Shown here: positions 47,500 to 59,197 of the stretch, in pieces
Layout: each line of letters opens with the position of its first letter
How positions within the stretch are numbered: the stretch's first letter is position 1
Assembly (NCBI GenBank): GCA_024138025.1
Contig: JAMXBD010001405.1
Span: forward strand, 1 to 64,000
Direction of reading: 5' to 3'
Length of the DNA: 64,000 nt
DNA from: Combretum micranthum
Taxonomy: Eukaryota; Streptophyta; Magnoliopsida; Myrtales; Combretaceae
Program-made: the position numbers and the translations under genes
Notes under the pieces: generated by a model
What the model saw: the letters and a program-made list of their open reading frames with translations, nothing else
What the model was told of the DNA's origin: nothing
The model's database searches: none

Positions 47500-50170
47500 A
47501 GCACCATGTTCTTAATTACGACCCACATGGTGGTGTAGTGAAGAATGGTTAAAGTGCTTAAAGAGGTCCACGATCTACAATACGGCTCATGCTATGTAAA
47601 GATGTCATTAATAGAGAAACACTATGTCTTACTTCCACCGGCCGTATAAAGCGATGATTGACCACTAGAATGTGCCATGGTCTACAATACAGGTTGTGCC
47701 ATAGACCATATGAGTTACTACGCGTCTTTTCTTATGTTTATCTCTAGGGTTTTCGAGACTCATATAAATACATCATTTTAGATGGACCTAAAACACGTTT
47801 TTACCATCTGCCACTTAGAGAAAACAGAGAGCATTCATTATGGGAACAAGTCAAGGGTTTGAGATTAAAGACATTGCAAGATTGCTTCATTCAATAAGTT
47901 TGTGCCACTGAATCTTTCTTATTCTTCTAGTTTATTTGTCTTTATTGTAACATCTATGGATGAGTAGTCGTTTAGATTTAGATCTCTATAAACCCTATTT
48001 TTCTATTAGATTTCTTAATTTAATTGCATGTGTTGATTTGTTTTCTTTGGATTTGTATTACCAGTGTATAAATTTATGGTTAATATCATTAAAGTTAATT
48101 GAGAAATTAATTTTATGATTAGATATATGCAATTAAAGGAATATTCTCCATATGGAAAATATCTTCTATGTTATTGATGTTTTATAGAGGAGTTCATATT
48201 TTAATATAGTTCTAAGTTGCTATTAATTAAGAAGAGATCTCGATTGATTAACTTAGGATTAGAGAAGTTAGTAGCCTTGAGAAAGATGCTAGCTTGGCGA
48301 AGTAGAACTTACAAATTAAGGAAATAATATTACCTAATCTAGATTCTAGCAATTTACACAGTAAAGTGGTGGTGAGATGATGATAAGTCATTTTTACTTT
48401 ATATTTTTCATAGGATTTTGAGCTCATTTTGCTAAGAATTTTTGAAAAAAATCCTGCAAAAATTATGTTTTTAATAAATAATGTTGTTTTAAACTCTTAG
48501 AATCTAATGAAGAGTAATCAAGTGTTTTAATTTAGATTTGGATAAAAAAAAAAACAAGCAAAGTTAAGATTGAAGAACTCGAGCCCTGTAAAAGTTATAG
48601 TTGAGGCCAAACAGAGAAAGAAGACAACAAAAATTCATCTATCGAACCTCAACTACAAGCCCTCGATATGACCCTCGACTTTAGTAAAAAAGATTGAGCA
48701 TCATTCTGGAAGAAAATACATTGGCAAGCCTCAAAGTCGAGCCTCAAATCTCGACCATTGACAAAAGCTTTTACAAACCAATTCTTTATTAGGATTGACT
48801 CTAGCCTTAGCAATATGACCCTCAACTCTCTCAATTTTACCCTCGATAGAGCAATGGATAAAAACGCATAGTTTACTTTAGAATTCCTAAAGTCGAGCCT
48901 GGTTTTGCTTTATACAAGCCTTAACCAACAGATCACATACAACCATCGACGAGTGTGTTCATAGATCATATGCGTAAGTGAAAAGTTATCAAATTTCGTT
49001 GGAAAGAATCTGTCAAATCTGCCACGTATTAATAAAGTAGGTCTTACTTTCTGTGCCTAGTAGCCTATAAATATATGTGCAAGCATGCGTTGTAAAGTAT
49101 GTACCAACTGTATAAATCAGTATTATCGTAGAGTAGATTTTTGAAGGATTTTTGGATAAAAGAATTTCCATTTTTTTTACTTGAGAATTTCTTCTATTTT
49201 CTGGGTAAATCAATTTAACCCAATGTTTGTAATTTCTAAGAATTTCTGAGCAACTAATTTATTAATCTTTCAACTTTGTTTTATTTATTCTAATATGCGC
49301 TTATCTTGATAAATTCATGGAGAAATAAACTCCTACAGCTTAGAGATTACGAATCCAATTCCTGATTAAGCTTGATTTCAAATGCGCTTTCAAGTAAATT
49401 TGATGAGTGTTTGTAATTGGTAACTTGAACTTAAACTTATGGTTTTAAAGAAGTGGAACTCTTTTAGATCCACGATTGATTTCAACTGAATAGATCGAGA
49501 GATTATTTAATTGAATAGATCTGTGGTTGCTAATTGAGTCGATCCTAACTACCCCTTGCCAAGAAATGGGTGAAGACTTTTTGTCACTTGTTTTAAAAAT
49601 TCATTGAGTTATCTTTTCGAAACAATAGATTCCTATTCTTTATGCAGGTATAATTGAAACTTCAGATTATTAGTTATAGCTAGATTTAAAACTACTAACT
49701 TCGAGAGAAGCTTTAGTTAAAATTAGAGAATCCAACGGTATAAACACACAATTCAAACATCTTTTAAGAAGTTTATTGCTCTTAAGAAATCATTCTGATA
49801 AGGAATTGGTGAAGTAACTCCGAGCTATTGTTGCATAGAAGTTTCAGGCTTATTTCTTATTTTACCCATTAAACGTTTGTGAATATTTCTAACTTAGCAT
49901 AGTTGCTTTTCTTCTTTTTGTTTTTCTAAACCTTTCTTTGGTTGAGAGTACACTAGCTACCAATCATTCTCTTAGGACCGACCTAAATCATTATCTATGC
50001 TATATTTGATGGGTGCGTTTGTCTTGTGAGACCATAGTTATTGAACCTGATTTAGAAAACATTTATAAATTTAAAAAACACGGTCAATGATCAGTGTATC
50101 TAGGTTAATTTAGTATTGATATAATCCATAACATCGTGACTCGCGATCTTGACATAGTACTAACTGATAA
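47500..50170 (+). mobile_element. LTR-like gypsy-derived sequence
   Basis: No coding region is visible. Two promoter-like stretches occur, CATATAAATACATC near 47.76 kb and CCTATAAATATATGTGC near 49.07 kb. Each is followed by sequence typical of LTR R-U5 regions. A segment beginning TGATAAGTCATTTTTAC at about 48.38 kb resembles the TGATAAGTG start of the neighbouring minus-strand repeat. A CCTCGAC/GTCGAG-rich patch lies at 48.65-48.9 kb. Probably one or two old LTRs; limits are not defined. Confidence 0.35.
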
Positions 50171-50299
50171 GGTAATAGTATTTAGTAGCCATTAAGGTAA
50201 AGAACGATTCGTTTAATTAACAATTAGATAATATGAACTAATTTATTACTAGTAGTTGATGATCTTGGAGGGATGACATTATATTACTTAGACGATGGG

Positions 50300-50540
50300 T
50301 GTGCTTGCCTACTAGGTCTTGTTTTAAGATTAAGAATAGGTCTATTATTTAAAAAAACTACAAATAGCAAGTTAAGCTTGAGTTCGATAAAGAATTTTAT
50401 TTATCTAAACATGTCAAGCTCGAGCTTAAACCTAAATTTTTGGCTCAATAGAAACCTTATCTTGACTTTAAGCTTGATAGTTTTTGAATGAGATAAGAAA
50501 CCTTCAAAAGCTCAACCCGGCTTGTTTGCAACCATATTGA
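50300..50540. repeat. GAGCTTGAGCTC-rich repeat fragment
   Basis: Contains AAGCTTGAGTTCGA, CAAGCTCGAGCTTAAA and CTTTAAGCTTGATAG words, like 20560-21110. Interpreted as a fragment of the same class of DNA element. Confidence 0.4.
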
Positions 50541-50767
50541 AGGTTATTAAAGGTAGTGAAAATAAAGAATGTCTATAATACATCACTAATGTGTTGAATT
50601 TAGTGCCGAAGTGAGCTTTTAAGTATCAAAATCTATTGCATTTATAACTCTAACGTGATATTGTCCTTTGTTTATGTGACTTTGAATAGCGTTTATCTTC
50701 TTATCAAATTGTTAAAATCTTTCAAGCCCTACTGGAATCAAAAAATTTATGTTGATATACTAAAAGT

Positions 50768-51545
50768 AAGGGTAGGCACATTGCACTTTATGTGCTGTAA
50801 TATACGATTCAATTTGTAATTTTTTCAGAAAGTAAAAGGACTTGGTACAACTCAATTTGTGGTTTGAATAGTTTTTTATTTTTAAAATAAAAACATATTC
50901 TATTAAAAAGTTTTAATTATATATTTCTTATCACCGATGCAAATATATATAATATTTGAAATTTAATTATTTATCCAAATTAATATGTAACTTATAGCGG
51001 GGGAGATATTTCATCAATCATAAAATTATTATCATATATTAGTCTCATTCTCTTGAATTATCCTGAACTATAATGATATACTAGACTTAATAAAATAAGA
51101 ATATGTTATCCTAATACGATATTTGAATTTTAATTCATTGTACTCTTCTAATTAATACATTGTCAATTATATAAATCAATAAGTAACTAAGTAATAGAAG
51201 TGGATTAATTAGTTAGACAAAGAAAAAAACAAAGAATGTTTAAAACACTAGATGCTAAAATTTAAAACCATCTTATCTGTAGACATACCATAATAATGAA
51301 ACATGATATGACTAATCTAATTTCATTCTCATGAATGACATATATGTATATAAAAAATTTAAAAAATGAATAAATTTTTAATAGAATAATTAAAAAAAAT
51401 ATTTGAAATTTTTTTAATTTGTAGAATGGTTCAGTTTAGTTTGAACCATATGGTTCGGTTTAAGAATTTGAACTGAACTGCGAATCATTTACTCTTCTTC
51501 AAACTACAAACTAAATAACTTAAAAAAAAAAAAACAGAAAAACAA
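50768..51545. mobile_element. Possible hAT-like element
   Basis: The left side begins TAAGGGTAGGCAC, like the TAGGGGTGGGCA terminus of other copies. The right side has GGTTCAGTTTAGTTTGAACC and GGTTCGGTTTAAG words of the hAT-like family. The right end and target duplication are unresolved. Confidence 0.3.
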
Positions 51546-51599
51546 AAATTTCCATGCAATTTAATTCACAGTTGGATAAATTTTCTTCGCCGCCCCACC

Positions 51600-53110
51600 T
51601 AAAAGGGGTGCGATGCGCTTGGTTCACCGATGCCGATGGGATTCCTTCTATCATGATGATTTTCATATCATTTTTCATTTTTTCTCTCGTAACATGTCAC
51701 CCCTAGTTGATATTTTTCTTAACGTGCTAGCTTCATTGGAATTTCATACTTTTAGAAAAATCATCTAGTCAAAAGTTGACCTGCATTCTGATTTTGTTAA
51801 AAATTATCCCGATGAGTAGTTATGACTATTTGTGATGCATTTCGTAATATGGAATCAAACTTTTATTATTCTTGCGATGGCAATATGATGTTTTAATTAC
51901 TTTTCTATGTCTAAGTTGGTAGGATGCGTTGTTTCACGTTTTAGGAACCTAAATTTTGCGCTGTGTTTGGCAAGTTTTTTATATATGAAAATCAACGAAA
52001 ATAGACGAAAAGAAATGAGTGGAATTAGAAATTAAAAATGAAGTAAAGTTAAATATTTATTTTATGTCTGGGATGTTATAAATGAAATATAAGAAAAAGA
52101 AGAAAAATAAAATTAGTGATTGACTAAAATACACTGCTTTGTTTTTTCTATTAAAGAGTGTTTTTGCCATTTCAATTAACTTCCTTGCATTTCTATATGT
52201 TTTATCCCAAATCTGGATGGAAACATAATCACTCCAGATTCCCGCCAGCTTCACCCAATTCATTCTCCACAAAAATATCGAAACACACCAACTTCATTCC
52301 ATTTCCCTTATTTTCTTTCAGTTTCCATGGATTTTTGGCTATCCAAACTCTACATTCATGTCTTCGACCAAAATTCAGCAGCCAGGTAGAAAATCACAGA
52401 GAATAAGAACTTTCAAGGAAAAAAAGTTGATGATTTTATAGAAAGGAGCATGTGATTCATTGGTTTGACATCAGTTTGGTATTTGTTTTATATATATTTC
52501 AATCATTGTATTTGTTAAAAACATATACAGCTAAAAAACAAATATTTTTATTCATTTATATAGATTCTATAAATTATATATAAATACTAATTAAATACAG
52601 ATAAGATACAAATAAAAAATAGACCTTCCAACTAGATACCTCTTACAAATTCTAGACAAAACCTTGTGACAAATCTAATGTATAAATAACGTGGGGAAAC
52701 AATGGTCAATTATGGTACAGTTGGAGAGAAAAAAAAAAAAAAAGATAAATAAGCTATCTTGGATCTTGTGATATATAAGAAAGTGGTTTTAGCTGCATTT
52801 TTATATGCTAGTATTAATTTTTATATGTCACCTTCTCAACTAAGGTTCTTGCTAAAAGATTTAAATAAATTAAAAATTTATCCACCTTTTTACTCATTAA
52901 GTTAAAGAGAAAAGATTCATTCAGCCATTGGAATTGTCCAATGAGGTATAACTTTCAATTGCTTCTTGGCACATGCTCAATGAATTTTTTTTTCTCTAGG
53001 TTAGACTGATGAAATTAAATGCTTAGCCGAAAAGGAAGAAGTCGCCTGGCTTTTATGGCAATTTTCCATCCACCATTGGGAATAGGGGAACTAACCCTGT
53101 GTTTGTCACG
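51600..53110 (-). pseudogene. Relic of SLAH intron and 3' flank (unit X)
   Basis: Blocks at 51.63-51.90 kb (CATTGGAATTTCATAC, CTAGTCAAAAGT, CATTTCGTAATATGG, TTTTATTATTC) match 55.73-55.96 kb and, in part, 60.08-60.15 kb inside the intron of the recognisable gene. Blocks at 52.36-52.71 kb (TTCAGCAGCCA, AATCTAATGTATAAATAACRTKGGG) match 55.99-56.17 kb. The block near 53.05 kb (CTGGCTTTTATGG) matches the 3' flank of the gene at about 59.06 kb. No exon sequence survives. The 71- and 82-codon frames here are chance. Confidence 0.5.
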
Positions 53111-53470
53111 CCTAGAGAATATTTTTTTTTTTCTAGTAATTTTTCTTTATGTAAACATCCATGGTAATTTTTTCTATTTTTGATGATGCACATATCAAAC
53201 TAATATTTAATTCACCTCCGGCTCAGCTTATGCCCGAAATGTAATACCTTGCAAATATTTTTCTTCATTTGCAAGTGACAAAGTGATATAGTCAAAGCTG
53301 GTGTGCACTGTGATTTAATATGTATAAGCAATTTACAAAGCTCTAAAAAGTATCATATTCCAGATATACCATCACCTAAGCATCAAGGATTGCTATTAAC
53401 AGTTATTTAACGGTAGATATAAATAAATAAAAATCGACATACGGAGAAATATTTAAAAATATTCATGGGT

Positions 53471-53512
53471 ATACATATATATATATATATATTTTTTTTT
53501 TTAATATACGAT
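53471..53512. repeat. (TA)n(T)n tract
   Basis: A TA dinucleotide run followed by poly-T at the border of a relic block. Confidence 0.85.
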
Positions 53513-53519
53513 GATCAAA

Positions 53520-53910
53520 GTATCAAAATTTTATTATTCTTAACTACTGTATCAAGATTTGTACATACTAATTCTTTCTAGCGTCGTCTGCATACTGGTA
53601 TCACGATGACAATATGACGACCTTTTTAAGTATTTGACTATATTGACGTAGGTACCGATATGATGTTGCATATTTTGGGAATCCATTTTGATGTCTTTGA
53701 CGAGAATTCACAAGCCTTGTCGAAAATAGAAAGCGCAGATTAGAACTTAGAAGTCGCTATGGCGTCCAAAGTTTATTCTAGTCTTATTCTAGAGTTTAGA
53801 CGAAGGTCGTGCTGACAATATATAATATGTAAATAACGTTGCGTAACAATAGTCAATGTCAATGCATGTAATGCGAAAATTGTCTTCACCGTCCTTTCGG
53901 AATCGTGTCT
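53520..53910 (-). pseudogene. Relic of SLAH intron (unit Y1)
   Basis: The blocks GTATCACGATGACAATATGA, TTTGATGTCTTTGACGAGAATTCAC, CTAGAGTTTAGACGAAGGTCGTGCTGAC and TGCGAAAATTGTC match 37.35-37.83 kb closely and 60.56-60.75 kb more distantly. Confidence 0.55.
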
Positions 53911-53950
53911 ACCACTGATTCAAATTGAGGTTGTATCTGGATATAAAAAC

Positions 53951-54277
53951 AGGGTAAGTTACACTAAAAAGGTCCTAATATTTGAATATAAATTTATTGA
54001 AGTTTCAACATTTTGAAAAGTTAAAACGAGATTCTAATATTTGAAATAATATTTTTTAAATTTTAATTAAATATTTCTCCTATTGATATATGTCAATGAA
54101 AATCTTAGAAGAAGGATTTTCAAAATTTTAATTAAATATTTATCCTTTAACACGAGTTAATAGAGACCTCAATCAATCCACTTCTTCAAACATTATGATC
54201 TTTTTAGAACTTTTGAAATGTTGAGACCTCAAATGAATTTACTCCCAAACGTTAAAACCTACAGATGTAATTTACCC
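53951..54277. mobile_element. Foldback Mutator-type MITE, 327 bp, perfect 9-bp duplication
   Basis: The left end reads AGGGTAAGTTACAC and the right end reverse-complements to GGGTAAATTACATC. The two halves are imperfect reverse complements and share AATTAAATATTTCTCCTATTGA with 44790-45150. A perfect direct repeat TATAAAAAC flanks it (53942-53950 and 54278-54286). It lies right after relic intron sequence. Confidence 0.8.
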
Positions 54278-54924
54278 TATAAAAACTAAATAAGATAAGA
54301 AAAATTAGATAACATAGTATAACTAATTCTAAATAGTATAACGCTCTTAGTTACGTTTGTATGCACAATACTAAACACAAATTTTCAAGTTGTTTATTTT
54401 TTGTATATATAAGTACAATATAAGATGTTATATTTTAACAATTATATCCATATGCTATACTATACTATATTTACCTAGTTAATTTTATATATTATTCAAG
54501 TGAGAAGACGTGTCTATCAAAATGGAAAAAATAATAGGGAAATTTTGGGTTTTTTTTTTAATCGTCGTAATAATTCAGTTATTTCCATTAAAATATATGG
54601 TACAAATTTTTTGAATTTCGCCTTGTATCTTGGGACTTTTTTGTCCAATACTCAAGGTTGTTATGAAAATCAAATAAAGTACCATATCTGTAGTCCAATC
54701 CAATCCCATAACATTTTAACAACCAAATGCACCCTAAATACACTAGTTAAAAAATTAATGTTAGAGGCAGTAGAATGAGGCAATTCGAGACTCGTCTTTC
54801 TTGTCTATAAAAATGCATACAAAAAATAGTGAAATAAGCCCCTTTATATTAATAACACCTACTTAATTTAATCATCTATTTCCACAACTTCTAATAACAT
54901 CAGTTTCTTATTATAATACTCATA

Positions 54925-55690
54925 TGTAGAGTTTGGTTTCCAATCGGAAACCGAATCGAAACCATCACTAGCGGTTCCAGAATCGAAACCGAACGGTTAG
55001 TCGATTTTCCAGTTTTTAGAAGGTTCTATGATCTAGAACCGGGTGAAACCAGCAGTTCCAACAGGTTACATTGAGAAAAAAAAAGGAAATTATGGAAAAA
55101 ATTATATTAAATATATAATTATTAGGTGCCACCTGGTTCTATTGAAAAAAAAATTAGAGAAAAAATTAAAAAATATATATTAAATATTAATTATTAATGT
55201 TTACACTAATAATAAAATTTATTACCTATTTACAATATTTAATATGTTATTATCAACAAAATATCATATATAATTTAGTCAGTATAAACTTATTTTAAAA
55301 GAAAAATTCATTTATGTAATAATATGAGACTATTTTTTGTATTGTAATTTTCTTTTATCCTTTAGAGTATTTTCCAATCCCATACTACTAATTACAATTA
55401 ATATTTGTTGTATTTATATAAATAAATACGCATTCTAAACAAATTTTTGAAAATTTTGGTTAAATAATTTAACACTTATAAACCTAATAATTAATTACTT
55501 TGGGTTTAAAGTTTATTTTATTAAAATCCAAAATTCATTTTTTTTATTTTTATTTTTAGAAAAGGACTATTACGTGGTTCCAAAACCAGAACTAGAAACC
55601 ACCAGTTTAGATTCCTCATTTTTAAGATTTAGAATCTGCGATCCTGGTTTCGGTTCAGTTTAATTCTAAAACCGAGCCTATATCTACCCA
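54925..55690. mobile_element. hAT-like element (GGAAACCGAATCG family)
   Basis: Both ends are rich in opposite-orientation words: GGAAACCGAATCGAAACC and CCGAACGGTTAG on the left, GGTTTCGGTTCAG and AAAACCGAGCC on the right. It resembles 37910-38492. Exact termini and target duplication were not resolved. Confidence 0.4.
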
Positions 55691-55719
55691 TAGATATACT
55701 AAAGAACTATGTTATTACA

Positions 55720-57010
55720 TTGGTACACCCATGGTATTTCCTTCATGATGATGATATTAATATCGATTTTTATCCCCATTGAGTATTTTTCTTCGTGTTC
55801 TAGCTTCATTGGAATTTCATACAATTAGAAAAGCCACCTAGTCAAAAGTGTATGTGCATTTTGATCTGGTTAAAAATTAATTCGTACGAATATTTATGAC
55901 AATTTGTTCTACATTTCGTAATATGGTGTCAAATTTTTATTATTCGTACGATGTTGAGGTTGGAATGGAGCATTTTACGAATCTATTTTCGTGTCTTGTA
56001 CCATGATTCAGCAGCCAATTAGAAAAAACACAGCGAAAAAACATTTTTCAAGGAACAATATAGTTGATGATACAAGGGAAGAGAAGATTAAAATCGCTAC
56101 CACCTCAAACGTTTAGACAAAAGCTCCTGCTGACATAAATCTAATGTATAAATAACATTGGGCAACAAATGGTCAACAAATGTATTGTGAAAATTGTGTA
56201 CATTCCAAAATGTAAACGGCACCTTGTTTTAGATATATTGTGTCTAAATCTGCTTTATGTTGAAATATAACCATTTACCTATTGAAGTAGCAGAGAGTGG
56301 AATGAATCAAGTAGTACTGCTAGATTTCTTTTAATAATAGCTCTCACTTCAAATTTGAAAGAGTAAAATACACAATCAAATGTGTTTGGATGCTATATTT
56401 ATTATAAGTATCTATATTGGTATATGTATTATATTTGTTTCATATTAGTATCTGATCCATTTGATCGGTTTATGAGTAAAAAGACTTTATTTTTCATCGA
56501 TATCTGTTTTGATAAACAATCAATTTAAAAATGATAAAAAATAAACTAAAACGACATAAAGATAACGGAACAAATAGAATCCAACGTATATAAAGTATGA
56601 GTACTTTCCTAAAAAAAGATAATCTATTCCAATAGCAAAGAAAGTATCTTTGCGAACTTAAATGACCTAAATATCCCAAATGGAATCCAACTAAGATGGG
56701 GATAATGTTCTATACGCTTAGGAGTTTTGTGTCTTTGGTCATGGATCGTGGTGGCATGACTGGTGGTCGTCATGGTTGGTAAAGTTGGATAAAAGGATAA
56801 GTAAGATAGGACCAATCTTAGCAAAACCCTACATTGAATATATAACATATAAAAAGGCAGTCTTGTATGGAGTTCCATATGCTAGCCTAGTCTATTTCTT
56901 ATATATAGCATTGGCAATAAAGGATCTTGCTAAATATAGGTAGGTCAAGGGATTACCTACCTTCTACTTGTGAAGTTGGTTTGATGAAGTTAAATGCATG
57001 GTTAAAGAGG
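55720..57010 (-). pseudogene. Relic of SLAH intron and flank (unit Y2)
   Basis: Blocks at 55.80-56.20 kb match 51.73-52.70 kb in the same order. The block at 56.26-56.35 kb matches 44.45-44.56 kb. The block near 56.98 kb (GATGAAGTTAAATGCATGGTTAAAGAGGAAGAAG) matches 53.01-53.04 kb. This and unit X appear to be duplicates of one ancestral segment. Confidence 0.5.
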
Positions 57011-57417
57011 AAGAAGTTTAATACAAACTGAAATTTTAGGGATAAAAATACTTCTATGAATTAAATCTATATAGGTCCAAATCAATCTATATGACACATT
57101 GCATGAGATGATAATAGTCAAATAGCCTATCACAATATTGCCTTGCTCTAAAAAAAAAAAAAAAAAATCATTAGGTATTACTTACTGCATATATAGATAC
57201 CTGACATGTAAATAACAATTAAATTTTAACACGCACATGAATGAAATGAGTACTTTTTAAAACAAGCACCATCTATGATTTATACACTTATGTTTGCTAA
57301 TTCAGATAGCATGTCTATTATAGTTTACAAGAAAATATGATATTTGTAATAACAAAATACATGTTGCTTTGTTAGGTAAATTATCTAGTTATATTTTATT
57401 TTTTAATTTTAAATATG

Positions 57418-58152
57418 ATAAATTATACTAAAACATATTAACTTTTGAGGATAAGTTCAAATAAAGTATCGATATTTTAAGTAGTTAAAAAAAAAAGAAT
57501 CAATGTCATATAAAGCGTAACAAATAAAGTATTTATGTTTTGAAATAGTAAAAAAATTAATATTATATAAAATAGTGCAAATAAGAGATCCTTTTTTTAT
57601 GTTTGTTTGTAACCTACTTATGTCACGATTGGTATGCAGGAATTGTTCGAAAAGAAATGGATTGGAATGGGAGGTGGAATGATAAATCTATTCCTTTGTT
57701 TGGAATGGAATGGAATGGAATTGATATGTTATTTGTAAAAAATATCATTTATAATTAATGTGAATAATAAATAACTGAGAGGATGAAAATGTAATTTAAT
57801 GTTAATTATTTATGAGGAAGGAATGGAATCACGATTCTGTCTTCTCAAGAGCAAAATCGAATTCCCCCTCAAAGCTAGAATTGTTGATTCTTAAGATTCG
57901 CGATTTCAACTTTTAAAAACGCAACCAAACATAGGAATGAGAATGAAACTTGAAATCGCGATTCCATTTTGGGTTCATTCCCACATACCAAACATGACGT
58001 TAAGACATTGATTTGTTTTTTTAATCACTTAAAATATTAATTTCTTATTTACACTACTTTGTACAACGTTGAATTTTCTTTTTTTAACTACTTAAAACAT
58101 TAATATCTTGTTTATATTTATCTCCATATGTTAAAATCTTCCTATGTAATTT
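57418..58152. mobile_element. Large foldback element with nested MITE
   Basis: Left end GATAAATTATACTAAAACATATTAAC and reverse-complemented right end GGATAAATTACATAGGAAGATTTTAAC are inverted repeats that continue inwards. Both arms contain the AAGATATTAATGTTTTAAGTAGTTAAAAA-like motif. The termini resemble the GGGTAAATTACA ends of the Mutator-type MITEs. A separate repeat is nested at 57625-57995. A clear 9-bp duplication was not found. Confidence 0.55.
57625..57995. mobile_element. Nested MITE (TTGGTATG ends)
   Basis: The left end ATTGGTATGCAGGAATTG and the reverse-complemented right end GTTTGGTATGTGGGAATG form inverted repeats around GGAATGGAATGGAATGGAAT and related sequence. It interrupts the larger foldback element. 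The target duplication is unresolved. Confidence 0.6.
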
Positions 58153-58159
58153 ATCCATT

Positions 58160-58428
58160 TGAAATATATGATGCCCATTAATTTATTTGTCTTTTCATTC
58201 ATTTTATGATATTATTTTAACATTATATCAAGGAAATAGATTTTTCGTTAAGATTGAAAATTTTGAAATATTTTTGTTATACTAGATTAGTTTAAAATCA
58301 GTTTGTATATTCTAATTTTTCTTTTTTATTAAAAAAAAATAACTTTTTTATTTGAATATATTAAATCTAATTTCAAAATTATAACATATAATGTTTATAG
58401 GTTATCTTAAAGACAACAATGACCTACC

Positions 58429-58479
<51 letters not shown>

Positions 58480-59050
58480 ATAATAACGAAACGTAAAATG
58501 TATCATTATTAAAACTCAAGGGTAAAAGAGTAGAAGTCAAAATCAAATAATAAGTTTATTAATAGTGAAATATTACATATTATCATCACACGAACATAAA
58601 CATTATTACCATCATTGCTTCCATTTACAACTAATTAGGTTACAAATATTTATTACATATATATATATATATATATATTGTGTCTTCTATCCTTTCTTAC
58701 TTTTCTTTTCGTTTTGTAATTTGTTTTCATAGTATTGATGTAAAATGTCAATATATCATTATATTTGTTGTCTTTTTGTATTTTTCTTGCGAGTTCTTTT
58801 TCTTTATCTTATTTTCCTTTTCCCCAATTTCTATATATACCAAATATATAAAAATATTAAATTTACAATCTATAATACTTAGACTATATAATCGATTGAT
58901 TATATATATTATATATAACAGAACATGTAGTATTATACATTACATATGATAACATAATAGGTGGTATGCATTATTGATTTTGATGATAGTAATTATAACC
59001 CCCGTCTTTTAATCGTATGACCGTTCCAGTATATTGTGTATGTGGTATCA
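58160..59050. other. Intergenic, microsatellite-rich
   Basis: A (CT)n(AT)n compound microsatellite lies at 58433-58480 and an (AT)n tract at 58659-58678. The 89-codon frame at 58680-58949 is low-complexity and AT-driven. No gene. Confidence 0.5.
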
Positions 59051-59197
59051 TATAGGGCTGGCTTTTATGGACATTGTCCATTCACCAAGTTGCTAGAGTA
59101 AGAAAGAATCACCACAAGTTGCTATCCATAATTTTGCTAGCTCCATATATTCATTGAACAAAAAGTAAAGCTTTACAGAAGTGTTAATTTAATGAGG

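Noticed and set aside
51404..51720. CACCCCTA-type end near 51.71 kb as the right end of an hAT element
   Set aside because: The sequence just before it (51.63-51.70 kb) aligns with the SLAH relic at 55.72-55.79 kb, so it belongs to the duplicated segment.
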